Source: Planctomycetia bacterium (lineage in GTDB: Bacteria; Planctomycetota; Planctomycetia; Pirellulales; Thermoguttaceae). Taken from it: DNA of 38,329 nt. The notes beneath the pieces are model-generated. The model was not told the DNA's origin, did no database searches, and saw only the letters and a program-made list of their open reading frames with translations. The DNA lies in the NCBI GenBank assembly GCA_030527185.1, contig JAUNBF010000036.1:1-38329 (forward strand). Direction: 5' to 3'. The translations under genes were made by a program, and so were the position numbers. This document shows, one piece after another, positions 1 to 8,858 of the stretch; position 1 is the first letter of the stretch; each line of letters begins with the position of its first letter.

Positions 1-41
1 ACATCCTGCGTCGGCAATACCTGAAATTCTGAATTGGACAT
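1..41 (-). CDS. 5' end of an unidentified gene, cut by the window edge
   Basis: An ATG at 41-39 on the minus strand is preceded by a strong ribosome binding site (AGGAGG within 50-55). It opens a frame of 13 complete codons, reading MSNSEFQVLPTQD, before the window ends. The sequence is too short to assign a family. It follows the oxidoreductase at 116-1408 on the same strand, with 74 bases between stop and start, so the two may be co-transcribed. The start is supported mainly by the ribosome binding site. Confidence 0.6.
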   Translation of the reverse strand, partial: MSNSEFQVLPTQD

Positions 42-115
42 CGAATCTCCCTCCTACTTAAATTCTAATCCTTCCGGCGGAAAATGTCAAGTGTTGGAAA
101 GATGTGTTTGAAGGG

Positions 116-1408
116 CTAAAGTTCCCAACCGGGACGATATTGGCGGGTGAGGAGGGGGTTGGCTGCGGGGAGGTTCGTTATTTGGAGGGCATCGGCATCC
201 CAGACGATTTTTCCACCTGCACGAAACGCGACGGTTCCGAGGAGTACCGTTTCGGTCAGGCGTCCCGAATACGCAAAGGGGCAGGTTGTCGCGTCCGGGC
301 GATTGTCGCGAATGGCCTGCAACCACTCGGCATGGTGGCCGATCGAACGGGGAATCCACGGTTCAGGAGCCTGAAAATCGGCAAATTTTTCTTCCGGGTA
401 CAGTTGATGGGTGGTGTAATCGGCAAACAGAATTCCCTCTTTGCCGACAAACAAGACTCCTGCGTGGCGGTCGGGAATGTTCTTTTCTTTCAACAGGGCA
501 GGGCGTCTTCCACCATCGTACCAGGTCAAAGTCAGATTTGGGAAGGTGAAACGGATTTCCAGGGACGACGGTGCCCCTTCCGCATTCACCGGCACGGGGT
601 CGATTGCTTCGGCAGAGAGGCAATTTTTCAGTCCCAATGCCCAAAATGGCAAATCAATATAATGGCACGCCATATCCCCCATGGTTCCATTTCCGAAAGC
701 CCACCATCTCCGCCATTTCCCCGGCACGTAGCAGGGATGATACGGACGCATCGGGGCCGGACCAATCCAGTTTTCCCAATCCAGCGTCGCGGGCACCGGG
801 GGCGTTTCCTCCGGTCGCTGGACATCGGCTGGCAAACTCCAGCTTCCACCGAACCAGACGTGAACTTCCTCCACCGTTCCGATCGCTCCACTTTGCACCA
901 ACTCCACCACCTGGCGATAATTTTCCCCGGCATGAATCTGCGTTCCCATCTGCGTGACGAGTTTCTTTTCTGCCGCGATTTCCTCCATCCAACGGCATTC
1001 CTGGACATTGTGTGCCAGTGGTTTTTCGCAGTAACAATGGATTCCCTGCCGCATGGCTTGAATACTGGGGGCAGCGTGGGTATGGTCGGGCGTGCAGACA
1101 CAAATACCGTCCAAATCGTGGATGGTCTCCAATAATTTCCGATAATCCTGGAATTTTTCCGCCTTGGGAGCCATTTCCCCCGCTTTCTGGAGATAGCTTT
1201 CCTCCACGTCGCAAATGGCTCGCACATTCTCTTTCAACATGGCGTGCAAAGAGGCGTGCCCACGATTCCACGGACCAATCACGGCAACATTCAACCGTTC
1301 GTTGATTCCTTTTTGGCTGGCCCAGGCGGGGACTTTTCGGCTGGCGGTGGCAAGGGCGGACAACGCGGCACAACGTTGCAAAAAATTTCGGCGGGAAAAC
1401 GTTTTCAT
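116..1408 (-). CDS. Tat-exported Gfo/Idh/MocA family oxidoreductase
   Basis: This is a 430-residue NAD(P)-dependent sugar or polyol dehydrogenase-like protein. The N terminus carries a twin-arginine signal (SRRNFLQ near residue 5, then an alanine-rich hydrophobic stretch), so it is probably exported folded with its cofactor. A Rossmann start (LNVAVIGPWNRG) follows, then CTPDHTHA and the EKP motif (CYCEKPLAHN) that in this family contributes the catalytic lysine. The C-terminal half is the usual alpha/beta substrate domain. The frame is open 38 codons further upstream, but ATG 1408 is preferred because AAGGAG lies just before it and it starts the Tat signal. Planctomycetes carry many such paralogues, often for sugar breakdown; the substrate cannot be read here. 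The long opposite-strand frame in this region is a shadow. Confidence 0.9.
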   Translation of the reverse strand: MKTFSRRNFLQRCAALSALATASRKVPAWASQKGINERLNVAVIGPWNRGHASLHAMLKENVRAICDVEESYLQKAGEMAPKAEKFQDYRKLLETIHDLDGICVCTPDHTHAAPSIQAMRQGIHCYCEKPLAHNVQECRWMEEIAAEKKLVTQMGTQIHAGENYRQVVELVQSGAIGTVEEVHVWFGGSWSLPADVQRPEETPPVPATLDWENWIGPAPMRPYHPCYVPGKWRRWWAFGNGTMGDMACHYIDLPFWALGLKNCLSAEAIDPVPVNAEGAPSSLEIRFTFPNLTLTWYDGGRRPALLKEKNIPDRHAGVLFVGKEGILFADYTTHQLYPEEKFADFQAPEPWIPRSIGHHAEWLQAIRDNRPDATTCPFAYSGRLTETVLLGTVAFRAGGKIVWDADALQITNLPAANPLLTRQYRPGWEL

Positions 1409-1520
1409 CAAAAACTCCTTGATTTTCAAAATGGACAGGGAAGAAAAAACACCTTCACATTCTATTAACAAAAACACTTTTCCCCACTTTTGACAAGGGG
1501 GGCCTGCAATTCCCTCCCTC

Positions 1521-1550
1521 ATTAATCATTAATCACGAATCACGAATCAC
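1521..1550. repeat. Degenerate 7-bp tandem repeat, ATTAATC type
   Basis: Four units are visible: ATTAATC, ATTAATC, ACGAATC, ACGAATC, then a partial AC. It lies in the divergent intergenic region between the oxidoreductase and fumC, just upstream of the proposed fumC promoter. It is one of seven such arrays in the window. Confidence 0.8.
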
Positions 1551-1558
1551 TTCCCCCC

Positions 1559-1587
1559 TTGACGTTTTTTGACAAATAGGGAATAAT
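1559..1587 (+). promoter_or_regulatory. Probable sigma70-type promoter of fumC
   Basis: TTGACG at 1559-1564 is followed after 17 bases by AATAAT at 1582-1587. The start of transcription would be near 1594, giving a leader of about 90 bases before the fumC ATG at 1686. Confidence 0.55.
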
Positions 1588-1685
1588 GAATTGGTTTTTA
1601 AATTGTCCATTGGCTGATTCTGTCACAGTTGTTCCGGCAAATGCGTTCAGGACGGGATGGAAAGATGGAGAAAGGAACGGTTATC

Positions 1686-3110
1686 ATGAAAGAACGCATC
1701 GAATACGATTCCATGGGAGAAGTCCGCTTGCCGGAAGATGTTTATTATGGCGCTCAGACGCAGCGAGCTATCCAGAATTTTCCCATCAGCCAGAGACCGC
1801 TTCCGTCAAAAATGATTCGAGCCATGGGACTTGTCAAATGGAGTGCCGCCTCCGCCAATCGGGATTTGGGATTGCTGGGGAAAACGCTGTCGGAAGAGGA
1901 AATCGACGCGATTCTGGCAGCCGCGTTGGAAGTGGCGGATGGTGAGTTTGCCGACCAGTTTCCGATCGACATTTACCAAACTGGCTCAGGAACCTCCAGC
2001 AATATGAATGTCAACGAGGTGATTGCGAACCGTGCGATCGAACTTTCCGGCGGAAATCGGTTTGACAAAAAAAAGAAAATCCACCCCAACGACCATGTGA
2101 ACATGGGGCAAAGCACCAACGATACGTTTCCCACCGCCATTCACGTTGCCGTCTCCCTCAGTATCCAGAAAGAACTCGTTCCGGCACTGCTCCACGCCAC
2201 GCGGATTCTGGAGAAGAAAGCCAAAGAATGGGAGGAGGTGCTGAAAATCGGGCGGACACACCTGGCCGATGCCACGCCGATGACGCTGGGACAGGAATTT
2301 AGCGGTTTTGCCCGACAAATGCAGTTGGCGGTGGCGGCGGCTCAGGAAGCTCGCGCAGCCCTCCACGAACTCCCCATCGGTGGCACGGCGGTCGGGACGG
2401 GAATCAACACGCACCCCGATTTTGCCGCGTTGGCCTGCAAATACCTGGCGGAGGAGACGCAGATTCCCTTTGTGGAAGCGACGAACCACTTTGAGGCAAA
2501 TTCGCAGCGAGTCGGGATTGTCAAAAGCCACGCACTCCTGAAATCGATCGCGGTCACGCTCCTGAACGTGGCCAACAACATCCGTTGGCTGGGGAGTGGT
2601 CCTCGGTGTGGATTTTACGAAATTTCCCTCCCCGATTTGCAGCCGGGAAGTTCCATCATGCCGGGAAAGGTCAACCCGGTGCTGTGCGAAAGCCTCATGC
2701 AGGTTGCCGCCCGCGTGATTGGCAACGACGCCACGATTACCACCAGTGGCATGGTCGGTGGGCAGTTCCAGTTGAATATCATGATGCCGTTGATGGCTGC
2801 GGTGATGTTGGAGAGTGTGGAAATCATGGCTCGGAGTCTGGAAATCTTCACGCAAAATTGTCTCGAAGGGATTCAGGCCAACGTGCAACATTGTGAAAAC
2901 GCGGTGGAACAGAGTCTCTCCATGGTGACTTCGCTCAATCCCTACATTGGCTACGAACAGGCCGCGGCACTTGCCAAAGAAGCGTTTCGGACAGGAAAAA
3001 CCATCCGCGAACTCTGCGAGGAAAAGAAAGTCCTCCCCCAGGAGGTTCTTGAAAAAGCTCTTGACCCACGGCAGATGATTCACCCGAAAGATACCTGTTC
3101 CTTCTCCTGA
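1686..3110 (+). CDS. fumC: Class II fumarate hydratase (fumarase C)
   Basis: A 474-residue enzyme of the aspartase/fumarase superfamily that interconverts fumarate and L-malate in the cytoplasmic TCA cycle. The N terminus (IEYDSMGEVRLPEDVYYG) is typical of FumC. SGTSSNMNVNEV near residue 101, GRTHLADATPMTLGQEF with the catalytic-site histidine at about 192, and the family signature GSSIMPGKVNP near 321 with the catalytic serine are all present. Aspartase is the alternative, but the THLxDATP and PGKVNP contexts fit FumC. ATG 1686 is chosen because it matches the family start and has AAAGGA upstream; an ATG at 1665 is possible. It appears monocistronic, with its own promoter at 1559-1587. Confidence 0.95.
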   Translation: MKERIEYDSMGEVRLPEDVYYGAQTQRAIQNFPISQRPLPSKMIRAMGLVKWSAASANRDLGLLGKTLSEEEIDAILAAALEVADGEFADQFPIDIYQTGSGTSSNMNVNEVIANRAIELSGGNRFDKKKKIHPNDHVNMGQSTNDTFPTAIHVAVSLSIQKELVPALLHATRILEKKAKEWEEVLKIGRTHLADATPMTLGQEFSGFARQMQLAVAAAQEARAALHELPIGGTAVGTGINTHPDFAALACKYLAEETQIPFVEATNHFEANSQRVGIVKSHALLKSIAVTLLNVANNIRWLGSGPRCGFYEISLPDLQPGSSIMPGKVNPVLCESLMQVAARVIGNDATITTSGMVGGQFQLNIMMPLMAAVMLESVEIMARSLEIFTQNCLEGIQANVQHCENAVEQSLSMVTSLNPYIGYEQAAALAKEAFRTGKTIRELCEEKKVLPQEVLEKALDPRQMIHPKDTCSFS

Positions 3111-3427
3111 AAGAGGGGAGACAGATTCAACGGCAAGATCATTCTGTTTGTATGAAAAATTTTATCGAAATTCTTTTTTTGTGAAAAAGAAGGAATGCTT
3201 TCTGTACACCCTGATTCTCTCTTTCTGACTGTAATCTGTAACGATTCTGTAAATTTTTCCATTGAAAACAGGAAAGCCAGGAGGAATTTTCTTATAATGT
3301 AAATAATTCCGGTTTTTATCTTTCTATCTGAAAAAAGGAAAAAATTTTCCGATAGCTAACCAATGTATTGTGGAAAATTGTTTTCCAAATCAGGGATGTC
3401 CATTCTTCAACAAGGAAGGGTTTTGAG
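3111..3427 (+). other. AT-rich intergenic region before the Pmp-like autotransporter gene
   Basis: No gene is seen in these 317 bases. A TATAAT at 3293-3298 could be a -10 box for the next gene, but no good -35 lies 16-18 bases upstream (TTGAAA at 3263-3268 is too far). A clear ribosome binding site, AAGGAAGGG at about 3411-3419, precedes the ATG at 3428. No convincing terminator for fumC was found. Confidence 0.4.
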
Positions 3428-6400
3428 ATGAGAATTCAGTATCAAAAAATTGGAATCTACGGGGGGGGGGTAAAATACGTAAAACGCTTCGAGGTCTTTT
3501 ATCCCTATTATTGATTTCTCCCTCCGCAACACTTTACGCGGAGGAAAATGTGACGGTTCAGAATCCTGCGGGAGCCGTCATTGCCGAGGGAGTTGATTTT
3601 TCGGCGGTAAGTAATTTTCTCGATGGAAACAGCGTCTCTGTCAACCGTGATTTCACCGAATCTGCCGAGGTAGATTCGGGTAATGGTAGCCCGACAATCT
3701 CCATTCAGTCGAACCAATCGGGCACATTGCGAACGATTCGCGCTGCTACAGGAATGAACGGCGCGTTTTTCGATTTTCAGGAAAATGCCATGTTGAATTT
3801 CAGCGACGTACAATTCTCCGGCGGGACAGGAGCGATAAATTATGGCATTGCGTCGGGTGGTGCGATTAGTGTCTATGGTGGTTTGGATTTTCAAGGTTCC
3901 AACGTCGTCTTTTCCAACAATTCGGCTCAAAGAAATGGTGGGGCCATTTACGTAGGCAGTGGTTATTCCACGTGGAGTGGTTCGGGAGTCGTCTTTTCCA
4001 ACAATTCGGCTCAAAGAAATGGCGGGGCCATTTACGTAGGGATGGGAGATATGGATGTTATCGATGCCGACTTCACGTTTGTCGACAATACCGCGGGAGG
4101 CGAAGGGGGGGCCATCTGGACGGACGGTTCGGTCAAGTTTTCCGGCAATTCCAGGGTCACATTTGCCAACAATCGGATGAATGACAATGGCACAACCGGG
4201 ACAGCCAATGATATTTACGCGGGGGAATCGGTTTCCATCCGGGATGGCGGAGAATATACTTTTGGTGGGGGTATCCAGGCCCGTAACCTGAACGTCGGCA
4301 GTCTCTATCAGGATGGTTCCCCCATCGTCACTTTCGGGGAAGGTTCGATAACCGAAGTTGGCAATAAGATCGAGATAATGGACGCGATGGTGAAGGTTAT
4401 CGGTGGAACAGACACGACACTGAAAGCAAACAGTCTTTCGGTTTCCGGCAACAGTCTCCTTCATTGGGAACACTCCATTGCCCAGGCGGGAAAAGTTGCA
4501 ACGACGACCCGTCTCCCCGCTCTGAACGCTCCGACCATCGTCACGCTGACAGATGAAAATACGAATGCCGTCGGTTACGTTTCCGAGGTAGATGGAACAG
4601 GAATTACTACTACTGTCAAAACAGACGGATTAAGTACGTTCAATCAAGTTCGTTTGAACCGTTTCCTCGCAAGTGCTGAAAACTTGACGGGAACCTCTGG
4701 ATTGGCAAATATTCAGTCCGGCGATACGATTATCGTCACCGGGAACGGCAACGCGGGTGGCTCCATAACTGGCACCGACTCTTTGACGTTGACGATTCAG
4801 TCGAACAACACTACCATGCGAACCATTACCGCCGCTGAAAATTCCCAAGTTATTGGCGATAAAAACATCTTTACGGGTATCCGCGAACTTACGCTCTACC
4901 TCAATAAGGTCGAATTTACCGGAGCCGATCTTTCCGGTCCGTCATCATATCAAACAATTGATGGAGGAGTTTTGGAAGTTAGCGCATCCACATCCGGCAC
5001 TTTCCAGGGAACCATAAATTTTTATGGTAATGCTAAATTTACCTCCAATCGAACGGATGGTCAGGGAGGGGTCGCGTATGCCAATCAGGATGTCAATATC
5101 ACGAATGCCGAAATGGAATTCATCGATAATCACGCAGGTTCCTATGGTAGTGGTGGTGTGATTGCAAGCGCAAACGGCAATATCCAAATCTCGAACTCGA
5201 ATCTGAAGTTTGAGACCAATACCGCCTTCAATGGTGGTGCCCTTTATGCCCTGAAAAAAATCGAGATTAGGAACTCGGAAGTGGATTTCATTGAAAATGA
5301 TGCTGATTTTGCTGGCGGGGCGATCTATGCTTACGAAAATATCGCTATCACAAACTCCAATCTTCGGTTTCTCAACAATACGGCTGAAGAGTATGGTGGT
5401 GCCATTTTCACGTATGGGGACATTCTCTTGAATGGAGCCTCGAATGCCCTGGAATTTCGTGGAAACAGAGCCTGGGGGTCTCATAACGACCTGTTCGCGG
5501 GCGGAACAACAATGATTCAGGATGGCGGAAAGTATTACTTCGGTGGCGGTATCGAGACGCTCAGTCTGCAAATCGGGGGTTCCGCCCAAAACGGTAATCC
5601 AACCGTGACGCTGGGCGACAAATCCCATTCGTTTGTGGGATATGATAGTGCAGGCAGTATGGAGATTCAGAATGCCAAATTGGTCTTTGAACTGGGCGCG
5701 AACGCGGATAATCGGGATGAAGAGAATCCGTACCTGGCCGCGTCGGATGCCGAAATTGTGAGGATTGGCGAGAATGTGGAAACAGATTTTGCGATTGCCG
5801 ACGATTTCCAGACACCCGGTAAGGGAGAAACGAAAAACATTCACCTTGTCCAGGCAGACGCAAACGAATTGAGCAATCTCGGCGAAGAGACGCTTAAAAG
5901 TACGAATCTCTGGTTGTGGCAGACGGTGTTGAGGGAAAATGATTCTCAATATTGGTTGTCCGTAACCCGTTATGACCCGGCAGCCGAATATGGCAATGGA
6001 GCGGGTACGGAAACGTTGTATGGAGAGGTGTTTTTCGATAACAACCATTCCCCGGAGACCATCCGTCAGGAAATCAACGGCGCGACGGGTGAACTCTTCG
6101 CTTCGGCAGCCACGGCTCAGGTCGAACGGCTGAATTATCTGAACCGGATTTTTTCCAATCGGTTGGCATTTCAGGAGGAACCTTGTTGCTACACGCGGGA
6201 AGCTGGTTGCGGCGGGGAAGCAATCTGTTGTCGCGAATCGGGAAGAAACTTCTGGTTCAGCGGTTATGGCATGGGTGGAAATGTCCAAACGCACCATCAA
6301 TTCACCGGTTACGACTACCATGCTGGCGGAATGCTGATCGGCGCGGACTGGGAGGAAATGTACCATCGTTTTGGATTTTTCTACGGTTACGGCCAGAGTG

Positions 6401-7026
6401 ACCTTTCCGCGCTGGCTTCCAGTCTGGAATACGACGACCATACATTCGGTGCGTACCTCCGATGGGAAAACCAGGTTGGCTACACTACCGCACTGGCCGC
6501 ATTCAGTTTTTCATCAGCAGACGCAACCCGCTATTACAGGGGAGCTTACGACGGTGAGTTCGACTCGTGGCAGGCGGATTTGTACGTGGAAAAAGGGGTT
6601 CGTTCGGAAAAATTCTGGGGAATGCAGTGGAATCCGTTTGTGGCGCTGCAATATATCCGCTATGCTGGCGACGCTTTCCAGATAGGCGACCTCGGAATGG
6701 AGGATGTGGAGTACAATTCCCTGCGGACGATTCTCGGACTGCGTTTCGGACAATCCTTCTACACTCGATTGGGGATGGCAAACTTCTCCATGTCGCTAGC
6801 GTGGAATCATGAACTGCTCGACGCCGATGCCTCCTTCACCGCCTATCGTAACCAATCCCTGGCAACCGTTTTCGGCAATGGTGGTGGACGTGACTGGTTT
6901 GAGTACACGTTGGGACTGGGAGTGGACTTGTCGCGGCGTGTTACCCTTTCGGGCGACTACTACCTCATGATCAACGAACATTCCGCCATGAACGCGGGAA
7001 TGGCTACGTTGTCGATTCAATTCTAA
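3428..7026 (+). CDS. Phase-variable Pmp-like autotransporter (frame OFF at the G10 tract as sequenced)
   Basis: A predicted outer-membrane autotransporter. ATG 3428 has a strong ribosome binding site and begins MRIQYQKIGIYGGG, but after the G10 tract at 3461-3470 this frame reaches TGA within 20 codons. The other frame after the tract encodes a signal peptide (KIRKTLRGLLSLLLIS, then ATLYA before EEN) and runs open to 7026. G11 or G8 would join the two into about 1199 or 1198 residues; G9 would give an immediate TAA. No ATG, GTG or TTG in the long frame precedes the signal peptide, so ATG 3428 is its natural start. The passenger has repeated GGAI and FxxN motifs (SNNSAQRNGGAIYV, LNNTAEEYGGAIF) like chlamydial Pmp proteins. 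A cysteine-rich linker lies at 6181-6240. From about 6244 the last 260 residues form an autotransporter beta-barrel ending in phenylalanine (SIQF). Confidence 0.88.
3461..3470 (+). repeat. Poly-G tract (G10), probable phase-variation switch
   Basis: Ten G residues lie 11 codons after ATG 3428 and just before the signal peptide of the autotransporter. The present length puts start and body in different frames. Confidence 0.9.
3904..4040 (+). repeat. Two near-identical 53-bp direct repeats in the passenger domain
   Basis: The copies at 3904-3956 and 3988-4040 differ at one base and are offset by 84 bases (28 codons). Both encode VVFSNNSAQRNGGAIYVG. The offset is a multiple of three, so gain or loss of a unit would keep the frame. 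Confidence 0.9.
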
Positions 7027-7046
7027 ACTTCTTCTTTCCTGAAAGT

Positions 7047-7083
7047 CAGGCGGCATTCTTATTCGGGGTGCCGTCTGGTTTTA
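7047..7083 (+). terminator. Probable intrinsic terminator after the autotransporter
   Basis: CAGGCGGCA (7047-7055) can pair with TGCCGTCTG (7069-7077) to make a 9-bp stem with one G-U pair and a 13-base loop. It is followed by GGTTTTAC. It lies 21 bases after the stop codon at 7024-7026. The U-run is short. The rest of 7027-7319 holds no convincing gene. Confidence 0.6.
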
Positions 7084-7319
7084 CAAAAAACTTCCTCAAC
7101 CTTGACAATCTGTTCATGTTACCTTTCTGGAGGTTTCGGACAAACATTCTTGGCTTCTTTTCGTAACGTTCTCTCTTTTCGGGATGGACTCAAAGAATCC
7201 TCCTTGCTGGAAAATTTTACTCAAGTTGCCCAGTTGATTTTACCGATACAATCGGAAGAAACGTCTTTTTGCGGGGTCTGCGTGTGTCGTGAGCCTGCCC
7301 GGGACGTTTTCCGAAACGT

Positions 7320-8807
7320 ATGACCGATATATTTCCTCCCTATTTCCGAAACATGCCCGACCGACCTCCTGAAAATAAGCCTGAATCTTCTCCTTCTTCT
7401 GCGGAAGAGGTACGAAAAGATTCCCCAAACGTCCCCCTGGAGGAAGGAACTGCTTCCCGACCCGGGTTGCGGCGTGTTAGTGGCGTAATTCATGTGGTCA
7501 AACCCATCCAGAAGATTGAGGTGACAGAAACGCTGGTACAGGAATATGTGCCAGTCATGGAAAATCCGACGGGGAATGCGGAAAAGCCTTCCATGGCACC
7601 TCCTGCCTTGGAGGGAATCGAAAAATCGACCGTGGAAGTGGAAAAATCGGCCGCCGAAATGCCTGTGGCAGAGATTTTCCAGGAATCCGTTCAGGTGAAG
7701 AAAGAAATTCCTGAGGAAGTGGTTGCGGAAACCGTTTTGCCAGCAATCGTGACGGAGGAAAGGCCTTCGTCTCCCGCACTGATGATGGAACCCCCGGAAA
7801 TCTCCCAGGAAACCGTTCAGAAAATCCTCGCGGCAACTCCTGTGGCAGTCGAAGAACCGCCGCGGGAAATAGCCGGATGTCAAAAATATGTGCCGGAAAA
7901 AAGGGTATCCGAAGAAGAGCCGCGACTCGAAGAATCTTCTGAAGAATCGTTCGAGGTGGAATTGGAAGAGCCTGTCTGGGAGCCGGAACTAACTGGTTTG
8001 AGTGGGTACATGACTCGGATTGGGCAACAGATCGAAGATTGGATTTGTGCCTTGGGGGACTTTACCATTTTCACCATTCGGGTTTTCTGGTGGGTCATGC
8101 GACTTCCTCGCCGTGGAACGTTGTTGCCCTGCATGTACGAAATCGGCATCATGAGTCTGCCGGTGATTGCCTTGACAGGAACGTTTATTGGAATGGTGCT
8201 GGCGGTTCAGAGTTACAACCAACTCAAGGGATTTTACCTCGAAACACGAATCGGGGCGTTGATCAACATTTCGCTGGTACGGGAACTGGGGCCGGTACTG
8301 GCAGCGACGATGCTGGCCGGGCGAATCGGGAGCAGTATGGCCGCCGAATTGGGAACCATGCGTGTGACGGAGCAAATCGATGCTCTCGGCAGCATGGGGG
8401 TCAATCCCATTCACTATCTGGTCGTCCCACGGTTTTTGGGATGTGTCCTGCTGATTCCGGTGCTAACCATTTTTGCCGATTTCATGGGAATCGTCGGAGG
8501 AGCCTATTTTTCCGTCTGGGTTTACCATGTCGACTGGCATTTTTACGTGACAAACTCCAACAAAATTGTCGGAGCATTCGATATTTTTATCGGAATATTC
8601 AAAAGTTTTTTCTTCGGTGCCGCCATCGGTTTGATTGGTTGCCATCGGGGATTCAACAGCCGCGCAGGCGCTCAAGGGGTAGGCCGTGCCGCCACAGAAG
8701 CGTTTGTTTTTTCGTTTGTAATCATCCTGCTACTGGACTTGGCACTGGGAATCGTCATGGAATCAATCAGCCAATGGCTTTTCCCCATAGGCCCCAAACA
8801 ATTGTAA
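7320..8807 (+). CDS. mlaE: MlaE-family permease with a long acidic N-terminal extension
   Basis: The 495-residue protein has two parts. Residues about 225-495 are a MlaE/YrbE-type inner-membrane permease: hydrophobic segments, LPVIALTGTFIGMVLAVQSY, then the conserved RELGPVLAATMLAGRIGSS and AAELGTMRVTEQIDAL. Such proteins carry phospholipids between inner and outer membrane together with an ATPase and an MCE protein, both encoded just downstream. The first 220 residues are unusual: rich in Glu, Pro, Val and Ser, low in complexity, with no recognised domain. No good ribosome binding site precedes ATG 7320; ATG 7353 is an alternative. The heptamer array at 8800-8848 overlaps the stop codon. Confidence 0.88.
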   Translation: MTDIFPPYFRNMPDRPPENKPESSPSSAEEVRKDSPNVPLEEGTASRPGLRRVSGVIHVVKPIQKIEVTETLVQEYVPVMENPTGNAEKPSMAPPALEGIEKSTVEVEKSAAEMPVAEIFQESVQVKKEIPEEVVAETVLPAIVTEERPSSPALMMEPPEISQETVQKILAATPVAVEEPPREIAGCQKYVPEKRVSEEEPRLEESSEESFEVELEEPVWEPELTGLSGYMTRIGQQIEDWICALGDFTIFTIRVFWWVMRLPRRGTLLPCMYEIGIMSLPVIALTGTFIGMVLAVQSYNQLKGFYLETRIGALINISLVRELGPVLAATMLAGRIGSSMAAELGTMRVTEQIDALGSMGVNPIHYLVVPRFLGCVLLIPVLTIFADFMGIVGGAYFSVWVYHVDWHFYVTNSNKIVGAFDIFIGIFKSFFFGAAIGLIGCHRGFNSRAGAQGVGRAATEAFVFSFVIILLLDLALGIVMESISQWLFPIGPKQL

Positions 8808-8848
8808 TTGATAATTGATAATTGATAGTTGATAGTTGGTGATTGGTG
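8800..8848. repeat. Degenerate 7-bp tandem repeat, ATTGATA type, between mlaE and mlaF
   Basis: Units ATTGATA (three), GTTGATA, GTTGGTG and ATTGGTG follow a partial unit containing the mlaE stop TAA (8805-8807). The array fills nearly all of the mlaE-mlaF gap and ends 10 bases before the mlaF ATG. Confidence 0.85.
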
Positions 8849-8858
8849 TGGGAATCAA

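Noticed and set aside
1986..3083. Open frame of 365 codons on the minus strand opposite fumC
   Set aside because: A shadow of a well-supported fumarase; no family features.
4945..6441. Open frame of 498 codons on the minus strand opposite the autotransporter gene
   Set aside because: It has no recognisable domain or ribosome binding site, and the plus-strand frame has signal peptide, Pmp repeats and barrel. Repetitive coding sequence favours long shadow frames.
7102..7323. 73-codon frame whose stop overlaps the mlaE ATG, and a TTGACA at 7102-7107
   Set aside because: The frame starts with TTG, lacks a ribosome binding site and has no recognisable features. The TTGACA has no -10 box at 16-18 bases.
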